A stretch of 17,999 nucleotides of DNA from positions 1-17,999 of the forward strand of contig JAHISY010000040.1 of NCBI GenBank assembly GCA_018817365.1, given 5' to 3'. Position 1 is the first letter of the stretch. Each line of letters starts with the position of its first letter. The translations under genes were made by a program, and so were the position numbers. Origin of the DNA: Patescibacteria group bacterium. GTDB lineage: Bacteria; Patescibacteriota; Gracilibacteria; JAHISY01. The notes below the pieces were generated by a model. That model saw nothing but the letters and a program-made list of their open reading frames with translations. It had not been told where the DNA came from and did not search any database. Of the stretch, positions 1-8,801 are shown in pieces.

Positions 1-138
1 CCGAATTAACTTGGATCGTATTTAATAACAATCTCTTTTGAGATATTAAAATAATCCATAAGCCACTTGGTGCGATTGATAAAAGTTCTGCGAGAAATTC
101 TAAACTGTGAAATCTCGACACGAATTAGATTAATTCGG
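1..138. repeat. Inverted repeat pair plus short palindrome
   Basis: CCGAATTAA at 1-9 is repeated as its exact reverse complement at 130-138. The right copy is also half of a local palindrome: CGAATTA at 121-127, a three-base loop, and TAATTCG at 131-137. The palindrome lies exactly where the minus-strand protein remnant changes frame, and the left copy contains its final stop codon. This could be the end structure of a small non-autonomous element or a scar of rearrangement. The window edge hides whatever lies to the left. Confidence 0.4.
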
Positions 139-340
139 TATAACTAACCCCATTTTCTAAAAAGTAGTCAGCCATTTTATTTCTTCGGTGAGCTCGCAGA
201 CCACGATGGAGTTTTACTTTTTGTTTGAGGTGGGCGAAGTATCCATCACAGGACAGGAATTTTAGGGGCATTTTCCCAAAGCTGCCAGAAGGTACGTGAG
301 TCGTCTAGAAAAATGAAACAAATGAGACACTATAAAAAGG
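6..340 (-). pseudogene. Decayed protein-coding remnant, possibly a transposase C-terminal part
   Basis: This stretch has no intact gene, but the minus strand gives protein-like text in three successive frames. The first runs through SRTFWQLWENAPKIPVL and stops at 246-248. The second runs from about 271 to a stop at 125-127 and includes CDGYFAHLKQKVKLHRGL. The third runs from about 143 to a TAA at 6-8 and ends DYFNISKEIVIKYDPS. Joining them with two frameshifts would give about 100 residues. The pattern of an Asp in a CDGY context, then a Glu followed by a basic RISRRTFINRTK stretch, loosely recalls the catalytic end of DDE transposases such as IS1-like families. This is a weak resemblance, not an identification. 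The frames could also be chance reading of AT-rich DNA. No upstream part of such a gene is visible toward the macroglobulin start. Confidence 0.3.
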
Positions 341-369
341 TGTGCAGGTGAAATAGTTTTTCGTATTTT

Positions 370-379
370 TATGTAAAAT
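370..379 (+). promoter_or_regulatory. Possible -10 element of the macroglobulin operon
   Basis: TAAAAT at 374-379 is preceded by TATG. It would place a transcription start near 386, giving a very short leader before the ATG at 403. It resembles the TAAAAT boxes before pilN, folD and purD in this window. No convincing -35 hexamer is present 16-18 bases upstream, so this is a tentative site. Confidence 0.22.
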
Positions 380-402
380 TATTCCAATTTAATTTGTCTA
401 AG

Positions 403-3400
403 ATGCCCACCTCTGATCTACGCCAATTTTTTCCCAAGATATTTAAACCGAAGATTTTATTTGGAGTGGGTGGTTTAATTTTAATTTTAGTAGCGATAGG
501 ACTGGTTTTATTTTTGATGCGACCTCCAGCCTCCCAATTTAGTTTCGACCAAAATCAAAAAGTTGCCAGTAGTTCTGATCTAAAATTAAGTTTTCCTTTC
601 GCAATGAATCGGAACAGCGTTGAGGAAAATTTAACTATTCCGAGCGGACTCGCTGGTGATTTAAGCTGGCAAAATGATCAAACCTTGGTATTTGATCCAA
701 CAGAAAATTTAACTTTTGGTGCAGTTTACAAATTCACCCTCAATAGCCGAGCCTTGCGGCTTGATGGGCAAAGGCTAGGCAAGGCACTGGAATTTAAATT
801 CACAGTTTCGGGTCTGCCGACTCTATCCACTCATGCCCCGGCTGACGGAACTACGGAAATTCCGACGGATGCCGATATTACACTTGTTTTTGACAGACCA
901 ATTGTTGCTTTGTCTACCGTTCATTCGAAAGAAAATCCTGAGGATTGGTCAATAACAATCACGCCAGAGATACAAGGTCGTTGGCGCTGGCTTGGCACTA
1001 CTACTGTGAAATTCGTGCCAAGCGAAGAGCTTCGAGCAGCCACTCGTTACACGGTCTCCGTCCCTGCAGGATTGACGACACTTTCGGGAGAGCAGACAGC
1101 CGAGGATTTTAGTTTTAGTTTTGAAACTATTCGCCCACAAGTTATCAGCACCATTCCTCGATCCGCTAGCAGTGAATCCGGTCCCAACAGCAAAGTCGAA
1201 CTCAGTTTTAATTTACCAATTGATGTTTTGAGCGCTCGTGAAAAAATTACACTACTCCAGAAAGTGGATTATGCTAATACGGCAGAGGATGGAGAGTTTG
1301 CGTTAGATATCGAGAGTATCGTTTACGGCGAAAAAGAAGTTGATAAGCAGATGATTACCGATGAAAAAACTATCATTCTGGAGCCGGCTAAGCCGCTCGC
1401 ATTCAATATAAATTATGCGGTCAAAATAGCCACAGGAATTCGCAGCACGCAGGGCGAGCTTGGCAGCGCGGCGGATTACAATCTAAATTTCAAGACGGCT
1501 GGACCGATGCTTATCGAAAAAGGAACTTATTCAAATAATCGTATTAATCTTAGATTTTCTAACGATATAGCAGCGGAGGAGCTGACTGACAAAATCTCGA
1601 TCACGCCGACAGTTGCGGGTTGGGATGATTTAAAATTCCAGCCCAATAATTGGAACCGGAACGAACTAAATTTTTATGCACAGCTTGCTCCCAGCACGAC
1701 TTACACTTTGACCGTGGATCAAGATGTTCGCGATCACTGGGGTCAAAATTTACCGGCAGACTACAAACTTACTTTTACAACCAAGCCAGTTGATCCGAGA
1801 GTTTTCATCCACTCAGAAGGCGAGTTCGGTATTTTCGAGAGTGCTAAACCGCCGATTTATTATCTAAATGCGGTGAATGTGAGCCGAATGGATGTTGAAC
1901 TGGCGAAGCTGTCGCTGTCGGAGTTTTTGGAAATTAGAGATAAACGGAATCAAAATTACGAGTTCAATCCAAATTTGAATAGTTATTCTGACTATCAAAA
2001 ATGGAGCTTTGCGCCACCTAAAAATGAACACGATCAATGGGAATCGATTCCTTTTGATTTGAATGAAAAAACCGGCAGTCCGCTCTCGCCTGGGATTTAT
2101 GTCTTGACTTTGAAAGCGCCCGAATATCGCAATAAATATGGCGATTACGCGCAAATTATTAATTATCAATATTTCGCGCTAACGAACCTCGGGCTCACGC
2201 TGAAATATTCCGGCGGACAAGCACTTGTTTGGGCAATCAATCTCCAAACCGGTGATCCACTCAAAGATGCTCTTGTGAAATTTAACTCTTTAGACGGCGA
2301 ACAAGTGATCACTGGTCGCACAGATGAGGATGGATTTTTTGAAACCAAACTTGATTTACAAAAATTTGTCACAACCAACAACGAGTATCAGCCTGAATTT
2401 TGGGTGACAGCGGAATACGAGAAAGATTTTGCTTTTGTGGGTAGCGATTGGAACAACGGAATTCAACCCTGGAGTTTTGGATTTGGGACGGACTTCCATG
2501 GAGCTGATGCTCCGGATTATCAAATGGATTCTTATATTTACACCGAACGACCAGTTTATCGTCCGGGAGATACAGTTTATTTCAAAGGCATTGTCCGTTT
2601 GCGCGATTCCGAGGGCGCATTTTACCCTCCCAAAAATAGTCGCCAGGCTCTCGTAAAAATTGAAGATTCAAAAGGAAATGAAATTTACAATAAAACTCTC
2701 GACTTCACTGAGTTCGGTAGTTTTTCCGATGAATTGCCGTTGGATGTAGAAGCGGCACTAGGGGGTTACAGCTTGCGAATACAAACCGTGCCAGACAATG
2801 ATATTGGAAGTAATTACGGATACACAAATTTTTCAGTTTTGGCTTACCGCAAACCTGAGTATCGCGTGGATTTAAGCTCCACGGTAGAGGAGTATTTCGA
2901 CAAAGACGAAATCAAAGTCGAGGTCGAAGGAGCTTATTATTTCGGTGCTCCATTGAGTAATGCGAAAGTAAACTGGCGAGCGAAAACGACTGATTATTTT
3001 TTCAATCAATACACTGACGGCTGGTATTCGTTCGCGCTGGAAGAGGCTTGGTGCTGGTGGGACTGTGAACGTGAATCAAGTTTGCTGTTAGAAGATACGG
3101 GTGAACTAGATGAAAGTGGCAGATTTAATTTGGAATTTCCGATTGATCTCGCCGACAAAAGTGTTGGGCAAGTCGTGACGGTCGAGGCAGACATCACCGA
3201 TCCAAATAACCAAGTCGTCAGCAGTCGTATTTCCGTCCCAGTTCACAAATCTAATGTTTATGTCGGTATTCGTCCGGAAAATTATTCCGTCCAGCCTGGA
3301 GAGGATGCTGTTTTAAAAATTGTCGCGGTCACGCCTTCCGGTGAAGTAATCGATGGACAGAAAGTAACAGTTAAACTTTTTTCGAGAGAGTGGAATTCTA

Positions 3401-6399
3401 TTCGTAAAAAAAATGTGGATGGTCGTTATTATTATGACAACGAAGCTAAAGATGCTTTTATAAGCGAAACAACAGTCAAAACAAATTCTGACGGAAAAGC
3501 CACAGCGAAACTGAAAGTGCCGTCCGGTGGACAATACCGTGCGGTTGCTACTGCCGAGGATGACAAGGGTCGTGAGTCCAAAGCTGGTACGAGTATTTAC
3601 GCTTGGTCGCGAACTTATGTGAATTGGCCGCACAAAAATGATGACAAGATCGATGTCATCGCCGACAAACCGGAATATGCCGTCGGAGACACGGCAAAAT
3701 TACTCGTCAAGTCGCCCTACCAAGGTGAGAATGTGAAAGCTCTCATCACCGTCGAACGCGAGAATGTAATTCGTAAGGAGGTCGTGACGATTGAGAGTAA
3801 TGCTCAGTCTTTCGAAATTCCGATCACGGAAGATTTGATTCCGAATGCTTATGTTTCGGTTGTTATCATCAAACCGCGAGTCGGCGAGACCTTCAATGAA
3901 AATGGACTCGACACCGGAGCGCCGGCTTTCAAAATTGGCTACGCCAAATTACTCATCGAAACGACGCGGAAGGAACTCAATCTCGCACTTACGACTGACA
4001 AGCAAAAATACAGTCCTGGTGAAACAGTTCATGTGAGCCTCAAAGCAACCGATTATTCTGGTAAAGCCGTCGAATCTGAGCTTTCGCTCAGCGTAGTAGA
4101 TATGAGTGTGCTCGCGTTGACTGGATTCGAAATGCCCGATTTGGTAAAGAAATTTTATGCAGAGCGCGGACTGGGGGTCATGACCAGTGAGCTGCTGACT
4201 TATCTGATCGAACGCTTCAAGCCGGGATCCAAAGGTGGTGGAGGCGGCGCTGATCCAGAGTCGCAAAAACGCGGTGACTTCCGCGACACGGCTTATTGGA
4301 ATCCGATAATTGAAACGGACAAAAACGGCGAAGCGAAAGTCGAATTCAAACTGCCGGACAATTTGACGACTTGGAAATTACTGGCGATTGCGGGCACGCG
4401 CACGAGTGAATTCGGCGCAGTGGCAGAAGAAATTGTCGAAACTAAAAAGATAATTGTTCGCCCTGTTCGTCCGCGTTTTGCGGTGGTCGGCGATGAAATT
4501 GAGCTTGGGGCAATCGTCCATAACTTCCTCGACAAGGAAGCTGAATTCTCAGTTTCTCTGACCGGATCCGGCTTCGAGTCGCGCGGCAAAATCGAGCAAA
4601 AAATCAAAGTCCCGATGGGTGAACAAATTAAAATTAATTTCCCAATCACTGTCGGTCGCGTAGAAAATTTAACTCTAAATTTCACAGCGGAAACTGACGG
4701 AGCGCGCGATGAAATTGAGGAAACTATTCCGGTTTATGTCTTCGGGGTGCCACAGTCGGTCGCAACATCCGGATTGACCGAAGACAGCGTAACTGAAATT
4801 TTGTCAGCGCCTTCTGAAGAGGAAGCTTCTTTTGGAGATTTAAGTATTACGATTTCACCGACATTGGCGACTTATCTACCTGCTGGTCTCGACTATCTCG
4901 TGAAGTTTCCCTACGGTTGTGCGGAGCAAACTGTGTCGAGTTTTTTGCCAAATGTAGCTGTCACACAACTGCAAGGTTTTGAGGCATTCAAAATTACAAC
5001 GGATGAAGAACTAGAAAAAAATATTATCGGCGGGTTGGAAAAACTCTACACATTCCAGCGTGGTGATGGTGGCTTCGGTTACTGGGCTGGCAGTCGCGAA
5101 AGCTATCCTTATCTCACGGTCTACATTGTCTTTGCGTTGAATGAAACAAAATCTGCAGGTTATGCCGTCGATGCAAATATAATCAGTCGCGCACGCAATT
5201 ATCTCAACAGCGTTCTGCGAAATCAAAACTTAAAAGAGCCGCTCGATCTGGCGACTCGCGCTTATATCCTATTTGTATTGTCCGAAGGTGGAAATGTCGA
5301 TGTCAGTTTGCTGAATAATCTTTACGAACAACGCGAAGACTTACCGCTATTTAGCCGAGCTCAGCTGGCGATGGCTTTGCAAAAATCAGGCTCGCAAGGA
5401 AGTTTGGACAAAGCTAAGAAAATGCTCGATGAAATTTTAGGCAGAGTGAAAACGGAAACCCGCGGAGCTCACTTCGAAGAAGATAATTCCGAAGATTTTC
5501 GCAGTCTTATGAATACCAATAGCCGCACGACTGCGACTGTTTTGCAGGCACTGATACGCATCGATCCAGAGAATGCGCTTATTCCGCGAGTGGTTCGGTA
5601 TTCGCTCGCGATTCGCGAAGAGGGGCACTGGGATACGACTCAGTCAACCACAATTTCCATTCTCGCTCTAATTGAATTTCTGAAAAATACGGGCGAGCTG
5701 GGTGCGGATATGACTGCAGGAGTGGCAGTTGGCGGCAAACAAGTTTTGGATCACCGTTTCGATCAAACTAATATTTTGACACGAGAAGAAACCAAAATCG
5801 CGTTGGCTGAGCTCGCGCGAGGCAAAGATAATGAAATTAAAATTGGTAAAGATGGTGCGGGCCGACTTTATTATGATCTGCTGTTTTCTTATTTTTATAC
5901 TGCTGATGAGCTACCACCAGCGGAAGAAGGTCTCGGCATCGTTCGCGAACTTCTACCTTTGAAGTCCGATGAATTCGATACTTCACTCACGGAAGCTAAA
6001 TTGGGCGAGACTTACAAAGTCAAGCTCACGATCACTGTACCGGACGATCGTCACTTCGTGGCGGTGGAGAGTCCGTTGCCAGCCGGCATGGAAGCAATCG
6101 ATCTGAATCTGAAAACTAGTCAGCAGAGCTTATTCGACGATGCGGTGAACGATTGTAAAAATTCCTGGAGCTATGATTGCTGGCAAAATAATCTTTGGCG
6201 TTTCAATCATACTGAACTCCGTGATGACCGAGTTTTCCTTTTTGCCGACTACCTGCCGACGGGAGTTTATGAATACGAATATCTGGTGCGCGCGACGACT
6301 CCAGGAAAATTTCGCCTCCGTCCCGCTCGGGTTTGGGAAATGTACTTTCCGGAAACCTTCGGACAAACTGGAGGAAATTGGTTTGAAATTCAAGAATGA
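403..6399 (+). CDS. Membrane-anchored bacterial alpha-2-macroglobulin with thioester
   Basis: Large extracytoplasmic protease-trap protein. When a protease cuts the bait region, the family changes shape and captures the protease through a reactive thioester. Seen here: one hydrophobic segment at about 18-39 with no lipobox cysteine, so it is probably held in the cytoplasmic membrane by an uncleaved anchor. Four Ig-like (Big_5-type) domains follow at about 41-470. An MG2 domain with YTERPVYRPGDTVYFKG lies at about 711-730, and a glycine run at 1278-1282 sits in the likely bait/linker region. The A2M core starts near 1296 (DTAYWNP), and the thioester motif PYGCAEQ has Cys1506 and Gln1509. A helical thioester domain (GDGGFGYW) and C-terminal MG domains follow. 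I chose ATG 403 (1998 aa); a TTG at 394 in the same frame would add three residues. Neither has a Shine-Dalgarno. The stop overlaps pbpC by ATGA, indicating translational coupling. Confidence 0.95.
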   Translation: MPTSDLRQFFPKIFKPKILFGVGGLILILVAIGLVLFLMRPPASQFSFDQNQKVASSSDLKLSFPFAMNRNSVEENLTIPSGLAGDLSWQNDQTLVFDPTENLTFGAVYKFTLNSRALRLDGQRLGKALEFKFTVSGLPTLSTHAPADGTTEIPTDADITLVFDRPIVALSTVHSKENPEDWSITITPEIQGRWRWLGTTTVKFVPSEELRAATRYTVSVPAGLTTLSGEQTAEDFSFSFETIRPQVISTIPRSASSESGPNSKVELSFNLPIDVLSAREKITLLQKVDYANTAEDGEFALDIESIVYGEKEVDKQMITDEKTIILEPAKPLAFNINYAVKIATGIRSTQGELGSAADYNLNFKTAGPMLIEKGTYSNNRINLRFSNDIAAEELTDKISITPTVAGWDDLKFQPNNWNRNELNFYAQLAPSTTYTLTVDQDVRDHWGQNLPADYKLTFTTKPVDPRVFIHSEGEFGIFESAKPPIYYLNAVNVSRMDVELAKLSLSEFLEIRDKRNQNYEFNPNLNSYSDYQKWSFAPPKNEHDQWESIPFDLNEKTGSPLSPGIYVLTLKAPEYRNKYGDYAQIINYQYFALTNLGLTLKYSGGQALVWAINLQTGDPLKDALVKFNSLDGEQVITGRTDEDGFFETKLDLQKFVTTNNEYQPEFWVTAEYEKDFAFVGSDWNNGIQPWSFGFGTDFHGADAPDYQMDSYIYTERPVYRPGDTVYFKGIVRLRDSEGAFYPPKNSRQALVKIEDSKGNEIYNKTLDFTEFGSFSDELPLDVEAALGGYSLRIQTVPDNDIGSNYGYTNFSVLAYRKPEYRVDLSSTVEEYFDKDEIKVEVEGAYYFGAPLSNAKVNWRAKTTDYFFNQYTDGWYSFALEEAWCWWDCERESSLLLEDTGELDESGRFNLEFPIDLADKSVGQVVTVEADITDPNNQVVSSRISVPVHKSNVYVGIRPENYSVQPGEDAVLKIVAVTPSGEVIDGQKVTVKLFSREWNSIRKKNVDGRYYYDNEAKDAFISETTVKTNSDGKATAKLKVPSGGQYRAVATAEDDKGRESKAGTSIYAWSRTYVNWPHKNDDKIDVIADKPEYAVGDTAKLLVKSPYQGENVKALITVERENVIRKEVVTIESNAQSFEIPITEDLIPNAYVSVVIIKPRVGETFNENGLDTGAPAFKIGYAKLLIETTRKELNLALTTDKQKYSPGETVHVSLKATDYSGKAVESELSLSVVDMSVLALTGFEMPDLVKKFYAERGLGVMTSELLTYLIERFKPGSKGGGGGADPESQKRGDFRDTAYWNPIIETDKNGEAKVEFKLPDNLTTWKLLAIAGTRTSEFGAVAEEIVETKKIIVRPVRPRFAVVGDEIELGAIVHNFLDKEAEFSVSLTGSGFESRGKIEQKIKVPMGEQIKINFPITVGRVENLTLNFTAETDGARDEIEETIPVYVFGVPQSVATSGLTEDSVTEILSAPSEEEASFGDLSITISPTLATYLPAGLDYLVKFPYGCAEQTVSSFLPNVAVTQLQGFEAFKITTDEELEKNIIGGLEKLYTFQRGDGGFGYWAGSRESYPYLTVYIVFALNETKSAGYAVDANIISRARNYLNSVLRNQNLKEPLDLATRAYILFVLSEGGNVDVSLLNNLYEQREDLPLFSRAQLAMALQKSGSQGSLDKAKKMLDEILGRVKTETRGAHFEEDNSEDFRSLMNTNSRTTATVLQALIRIDPENALIPRVVRYSLAIREEGHWDTTQSTTISILALIEFLKNTGELGADMTAGVAVGGKQVLDHRFDQTNILTREETKIALAELARGKDNEIKIGKDGAGRLYYDLLFSYFYTADELPPAEEGLGIVRELLPLKSDEFDTSLTEAKLGETYKVKLTITVPDDRHFVAVESPLPAGMEAIDLNLKTSQQSLFDDAVNDCKNSWSYDCWQNNLWRFNHTELRDDRVFLFADYLPTGVYEYEYLVRATTPGKFRLRPARVWEMYFPETFGQTGGNWFEIQE

Positions 6400-8729
6400 A
6401 ATTAAAAAAAAGATGGATCGCCTTAAGTGTAACGACTGTCTGTGTGGCAGCGTTACTCTTTTGGCCGTTACCAAAAGCACTCACAAATCCCGCTTCCCGT
6501 GAGCCCACTCGAATTCTCGATCGCAACGGACAATTACTTTATTCCATTCGCAGCCCGGATTATGGTGCTCAGAACAAAATCACATTCGCAGAAATCCCAT
6601 CGAAGATTATCGAGGTGCTGATCGCCACCGAAGACCGCACCTTTTACAAACATTTCGGTGTGAGTTTGCGTGGAATTTTGCGAGCAGCCTATTTAAATTT
6701 CAAAGCCGATCGAATTGTTTCCGGTGGCAGCACGTTGACGCAGCAACTTGTGCGCAACCGTTTGCAGCCCGCCCACCGCGGATATTGGTACAAACTCCAA
6801 GAGGTCTATTTTGCAATGAGGTTGGAGGGAAAATTAAGCAAAGCGGAAATTCTGGAAAGTTATTTAAATACTGTTTACTTCGGTCATCAGGCTTATGGCA
6901 TCAGCGCAGCAGCAGACATTTATTTCGACAAACAAATCGGCGAACTTAGCCTCGCCGAATCAGCTTTACTAATAGGATTATTGCAATCTCCCGTCAGCCT
7001 CGACCCTTTCAGAAACTTCACATCAGCCAAGAAACGGCAACAAGTCGTGCTCTCCGCAATAATCGATGAGGAGAAAATTTCAACAAGTGAATACGAGGAC
7101 GCGCTCAAAGAGCCGCTGCGAATCGCGAAAGACAAAGTCGAGATTCGTGCGCCGCATTTCGTCAAATGGTTACAACAAAATTATGCCAATGAATTGAAAG
7201 TTGGTCCGAATATCAACACCACTCTCGACCTGAATCTCCAAAACGAAATCGAACTCATCATCGCAAATGAACTTTCTAAACTCGCGGAAAAAAATGTCAC
7301 GAGTGCAGCTGTCGTCGTGCTCGATGTCGAAACTGGCGAACTGTTATCAATGATCGGCTCGGCAGATTATTGGAGTATGGAAAATGATGGACAAGTAAAT
7401 GTCGCTATTTCCTCGCGCCAGCCTGGCTCGGCTTTGAAGCCATTTACTTACGCGCTCGCTCTCGAAAATGGCGAGACTGCCGCGACCACGATTGCTGACA
7501 TCGAGACACAATTTTTCACTCAAGAAGGCAATCCCTACATTCCGCGGAATTATGATTACGGCTATCACGGGCTGGTGCGCTACCGCGAGGCACTCGCGAA
7601 TTCTTACAACATCGCCGCAGTCAAAGTTTTGGAGCTGGTCGGCGTGGAGAGATTATTGAACTTATTGAAATCCGCTGGAATCTCCACCCTCGATCAAGAC
7701 CCTGAATTTTACGGCTTGGCTCTCACCCTCGGTGACGGAGAAGTGAAGCTTTTGGATTTGGCGCGGGCGTACGGGATTTTCGCGCGCGGCGGCAAGACTT
7801 TAAATTTAAAAGTTTTGTCAAATGAGATGAGCACGTCCGGCGAGCAAATTCTCGATGAGCGCGTGGCTTGGCTGATTGCCGACATTCTCGCGGACGAGGA
7901 TGCCCGCTTACCAGAATTCGGTGCAGACTCGCCCCTCAATTTCGATTTTCCAGTCGCCGCCAAAACCGGCACGACTCGCAATTCTCGCGACAACTGGACC
8001 TTCGGTTTCACACCGAATCGGATCGTCGGTGTTTGGGTCGGGAATGCTGACAACTCACCGATGCAGGGAACTTCTGGTGTGACCGGAGCCGGTCCGATTT
8101 TTCATGAAGTAATGTTGGCAGCAACCCGCGATTTATCTCCCCGAAATTTTCCGCGACCATCAGGAATCACAAAAACTGAAATCTGTAGTCTGTCCGGCAA
8201 GTTGCCGACTGAATATTGTCAGCACACACTCACAGAATTTTTTATCACTGGAACCGAGCCAACCGATTCCGACGACATTTTTCAGCCAATTGAAATCGAC
8301 ACACGCAATGGACTTTTGAGTAATAATTGCCCAGCCGAGGTCATAAAAACAGATATTTTTGCGATTTTTCCACTAGAGCTTCAAAAGTGGGCTCGTGAAA
8401 ATGGTTGGATCGAGCCACCACGTGATTACTCACCGCTTTGCCAAAATGAGAAATCCAATTCCCTAAAGAGCAAGCTCGAAATTACCAAACCACCTTACGA
8501 CAGCTTTCAGCTTGACCCACTCGTACCCGATGAAAATGAAAAAATTATTTTTGAGGCACGTGGTAGCCAAAACTTAAGTAAAATTGAGTGGTGGGTAGAT
8601 GATGAATTTATAGGTATCGGGACTGCGCCCGATTATCGTTTGGAGTGGCAGCCAGAAGTAGGCGAGCATGAAGTTACGGCAAAATCGACTGATGTTTCCA
8701 GTAAGGCGGAATTTGAGGTTCTAGAGTGA
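6396..8729 (+). CDS. pbpC: Penicillin-binding protein 1C (bifunctional glycosyltransferase/transpeptidase)
   Basis: Class A penicillin-binding protein that polymerises glycan strands from lipid II and may cross-link peptides outside the cytoplasmic membrane. Seen in order: a single N-terminal membrane segment (about 8-25); a GT51 domain with ATEDRTFYKHFG (catalytic Glu79), GGSTLTQQL (110-118) and the LEGKLSKAEILESYLN helix; and a transpeptidase domain with SALK (nucleophile Ser345, Lys348), SYN (403-405) and KTG (523-525). A C-terminal BiPBP_C-type beta domain carries IEWWVDDEFIGIG and distinguishes 1C from 1A/1B. All catalytic residues are intact, and 777 aa is typical for the family. The start ATG lies inside the stop of the macroglobulin gene (ATGA, 4-base overlap). 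This matches the widespread macroglobulin-pbpC pairing, in which repair of the wall is thought to accompany protease trapping. The next gene is convergent. Confidence 0.95.
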   Translation: MKLKKRWIALSVTTVCVAALLFWPLPKALTNPASREPTRILDRNGQLLYSIRSPDYGAQNKITFAEIPSKIIEVLIATEDRTFYKHFGVSLRGILRAAYLNFKADRIVSGGSTLTQQLVRNRLQPAHRGYWYKLQEVYFAMRLEGKLSKAEILESYLNTVYFGHQAYGISAAADIYFDKQIGELSLAESALLIGLLQSPVSLDPFRNFTSAKKRQQVVLSAIIDEEKISTSEYEDALKEPLRIAKDKVEIRAPHFVKWLQQNYANELKVGPNINTTLDLNLQNEIELIIANELSKLAEKNVTSAAVVVLDVETGELLSMIGSADYWSMENDGQVNVAISSRQPGSALKPFTYALALENGETAATTIADIETQFFTQEGNPYIPRNYDYGYHGLVRYREALANSYNIAAVKVLELVGVERLLNLLKSAGISTLDQDPEFYGLALTLGDGEVKLLDLARAYGIFARGGKTLNLKVLSNEMSTSGEQILDERVAWLIADILADEDARLPEFGADSPLNFDFPVAAKTGTTRNSRDNWTFGFTPNRIVGVWVGNADNSPMQGTSGVTGAGPIFHEVMLAATRDLSPRNFPRPSGITKTEICSLSGKLPTEYCQHTLTEFFITGTEPTDSDDIFQPIEIDTRNGLLSNNCPAEVIKTDIFAIFPLELQKWARENGWIEPPRDYSPLCQNEKSNSLKSKLEITKPPYDSFQLDPLVPDENEKIIFEARGSQNLSKIEWWVDDEFIGIGTAPDYRLEWQPEVGEHEVTAKSTDVSSKAEFEVLE

Positions 8730-8801
8730 TTTAGCTCGATAACTCGCAGCAGCTCGGCAAAGATTCACGAACAATACTTATATTGCGAAACGGTGCCAAA
8801 A

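Noticed and set aside
331..336. TATAAA as a -10 box for the macroglobulin gene
   Set aside because: No -35-like hexamer stands 16-18 bases upstream, and the leader would be longer than others in the window.
394..402. TTG start codon for the macroglobulin
   Set aside because: An ATG nine bases downstream is the simpler choice. Nothing in the leader favours TTG, though it cannot be excluded.
6397..6399. TGA as a sense codon (recoded glycine, as in Gracilibacteria)
   Set aside because: The macroglobulin, pbpC and purF genes each end at TGA exactly where their families end, so TGA is a stop.
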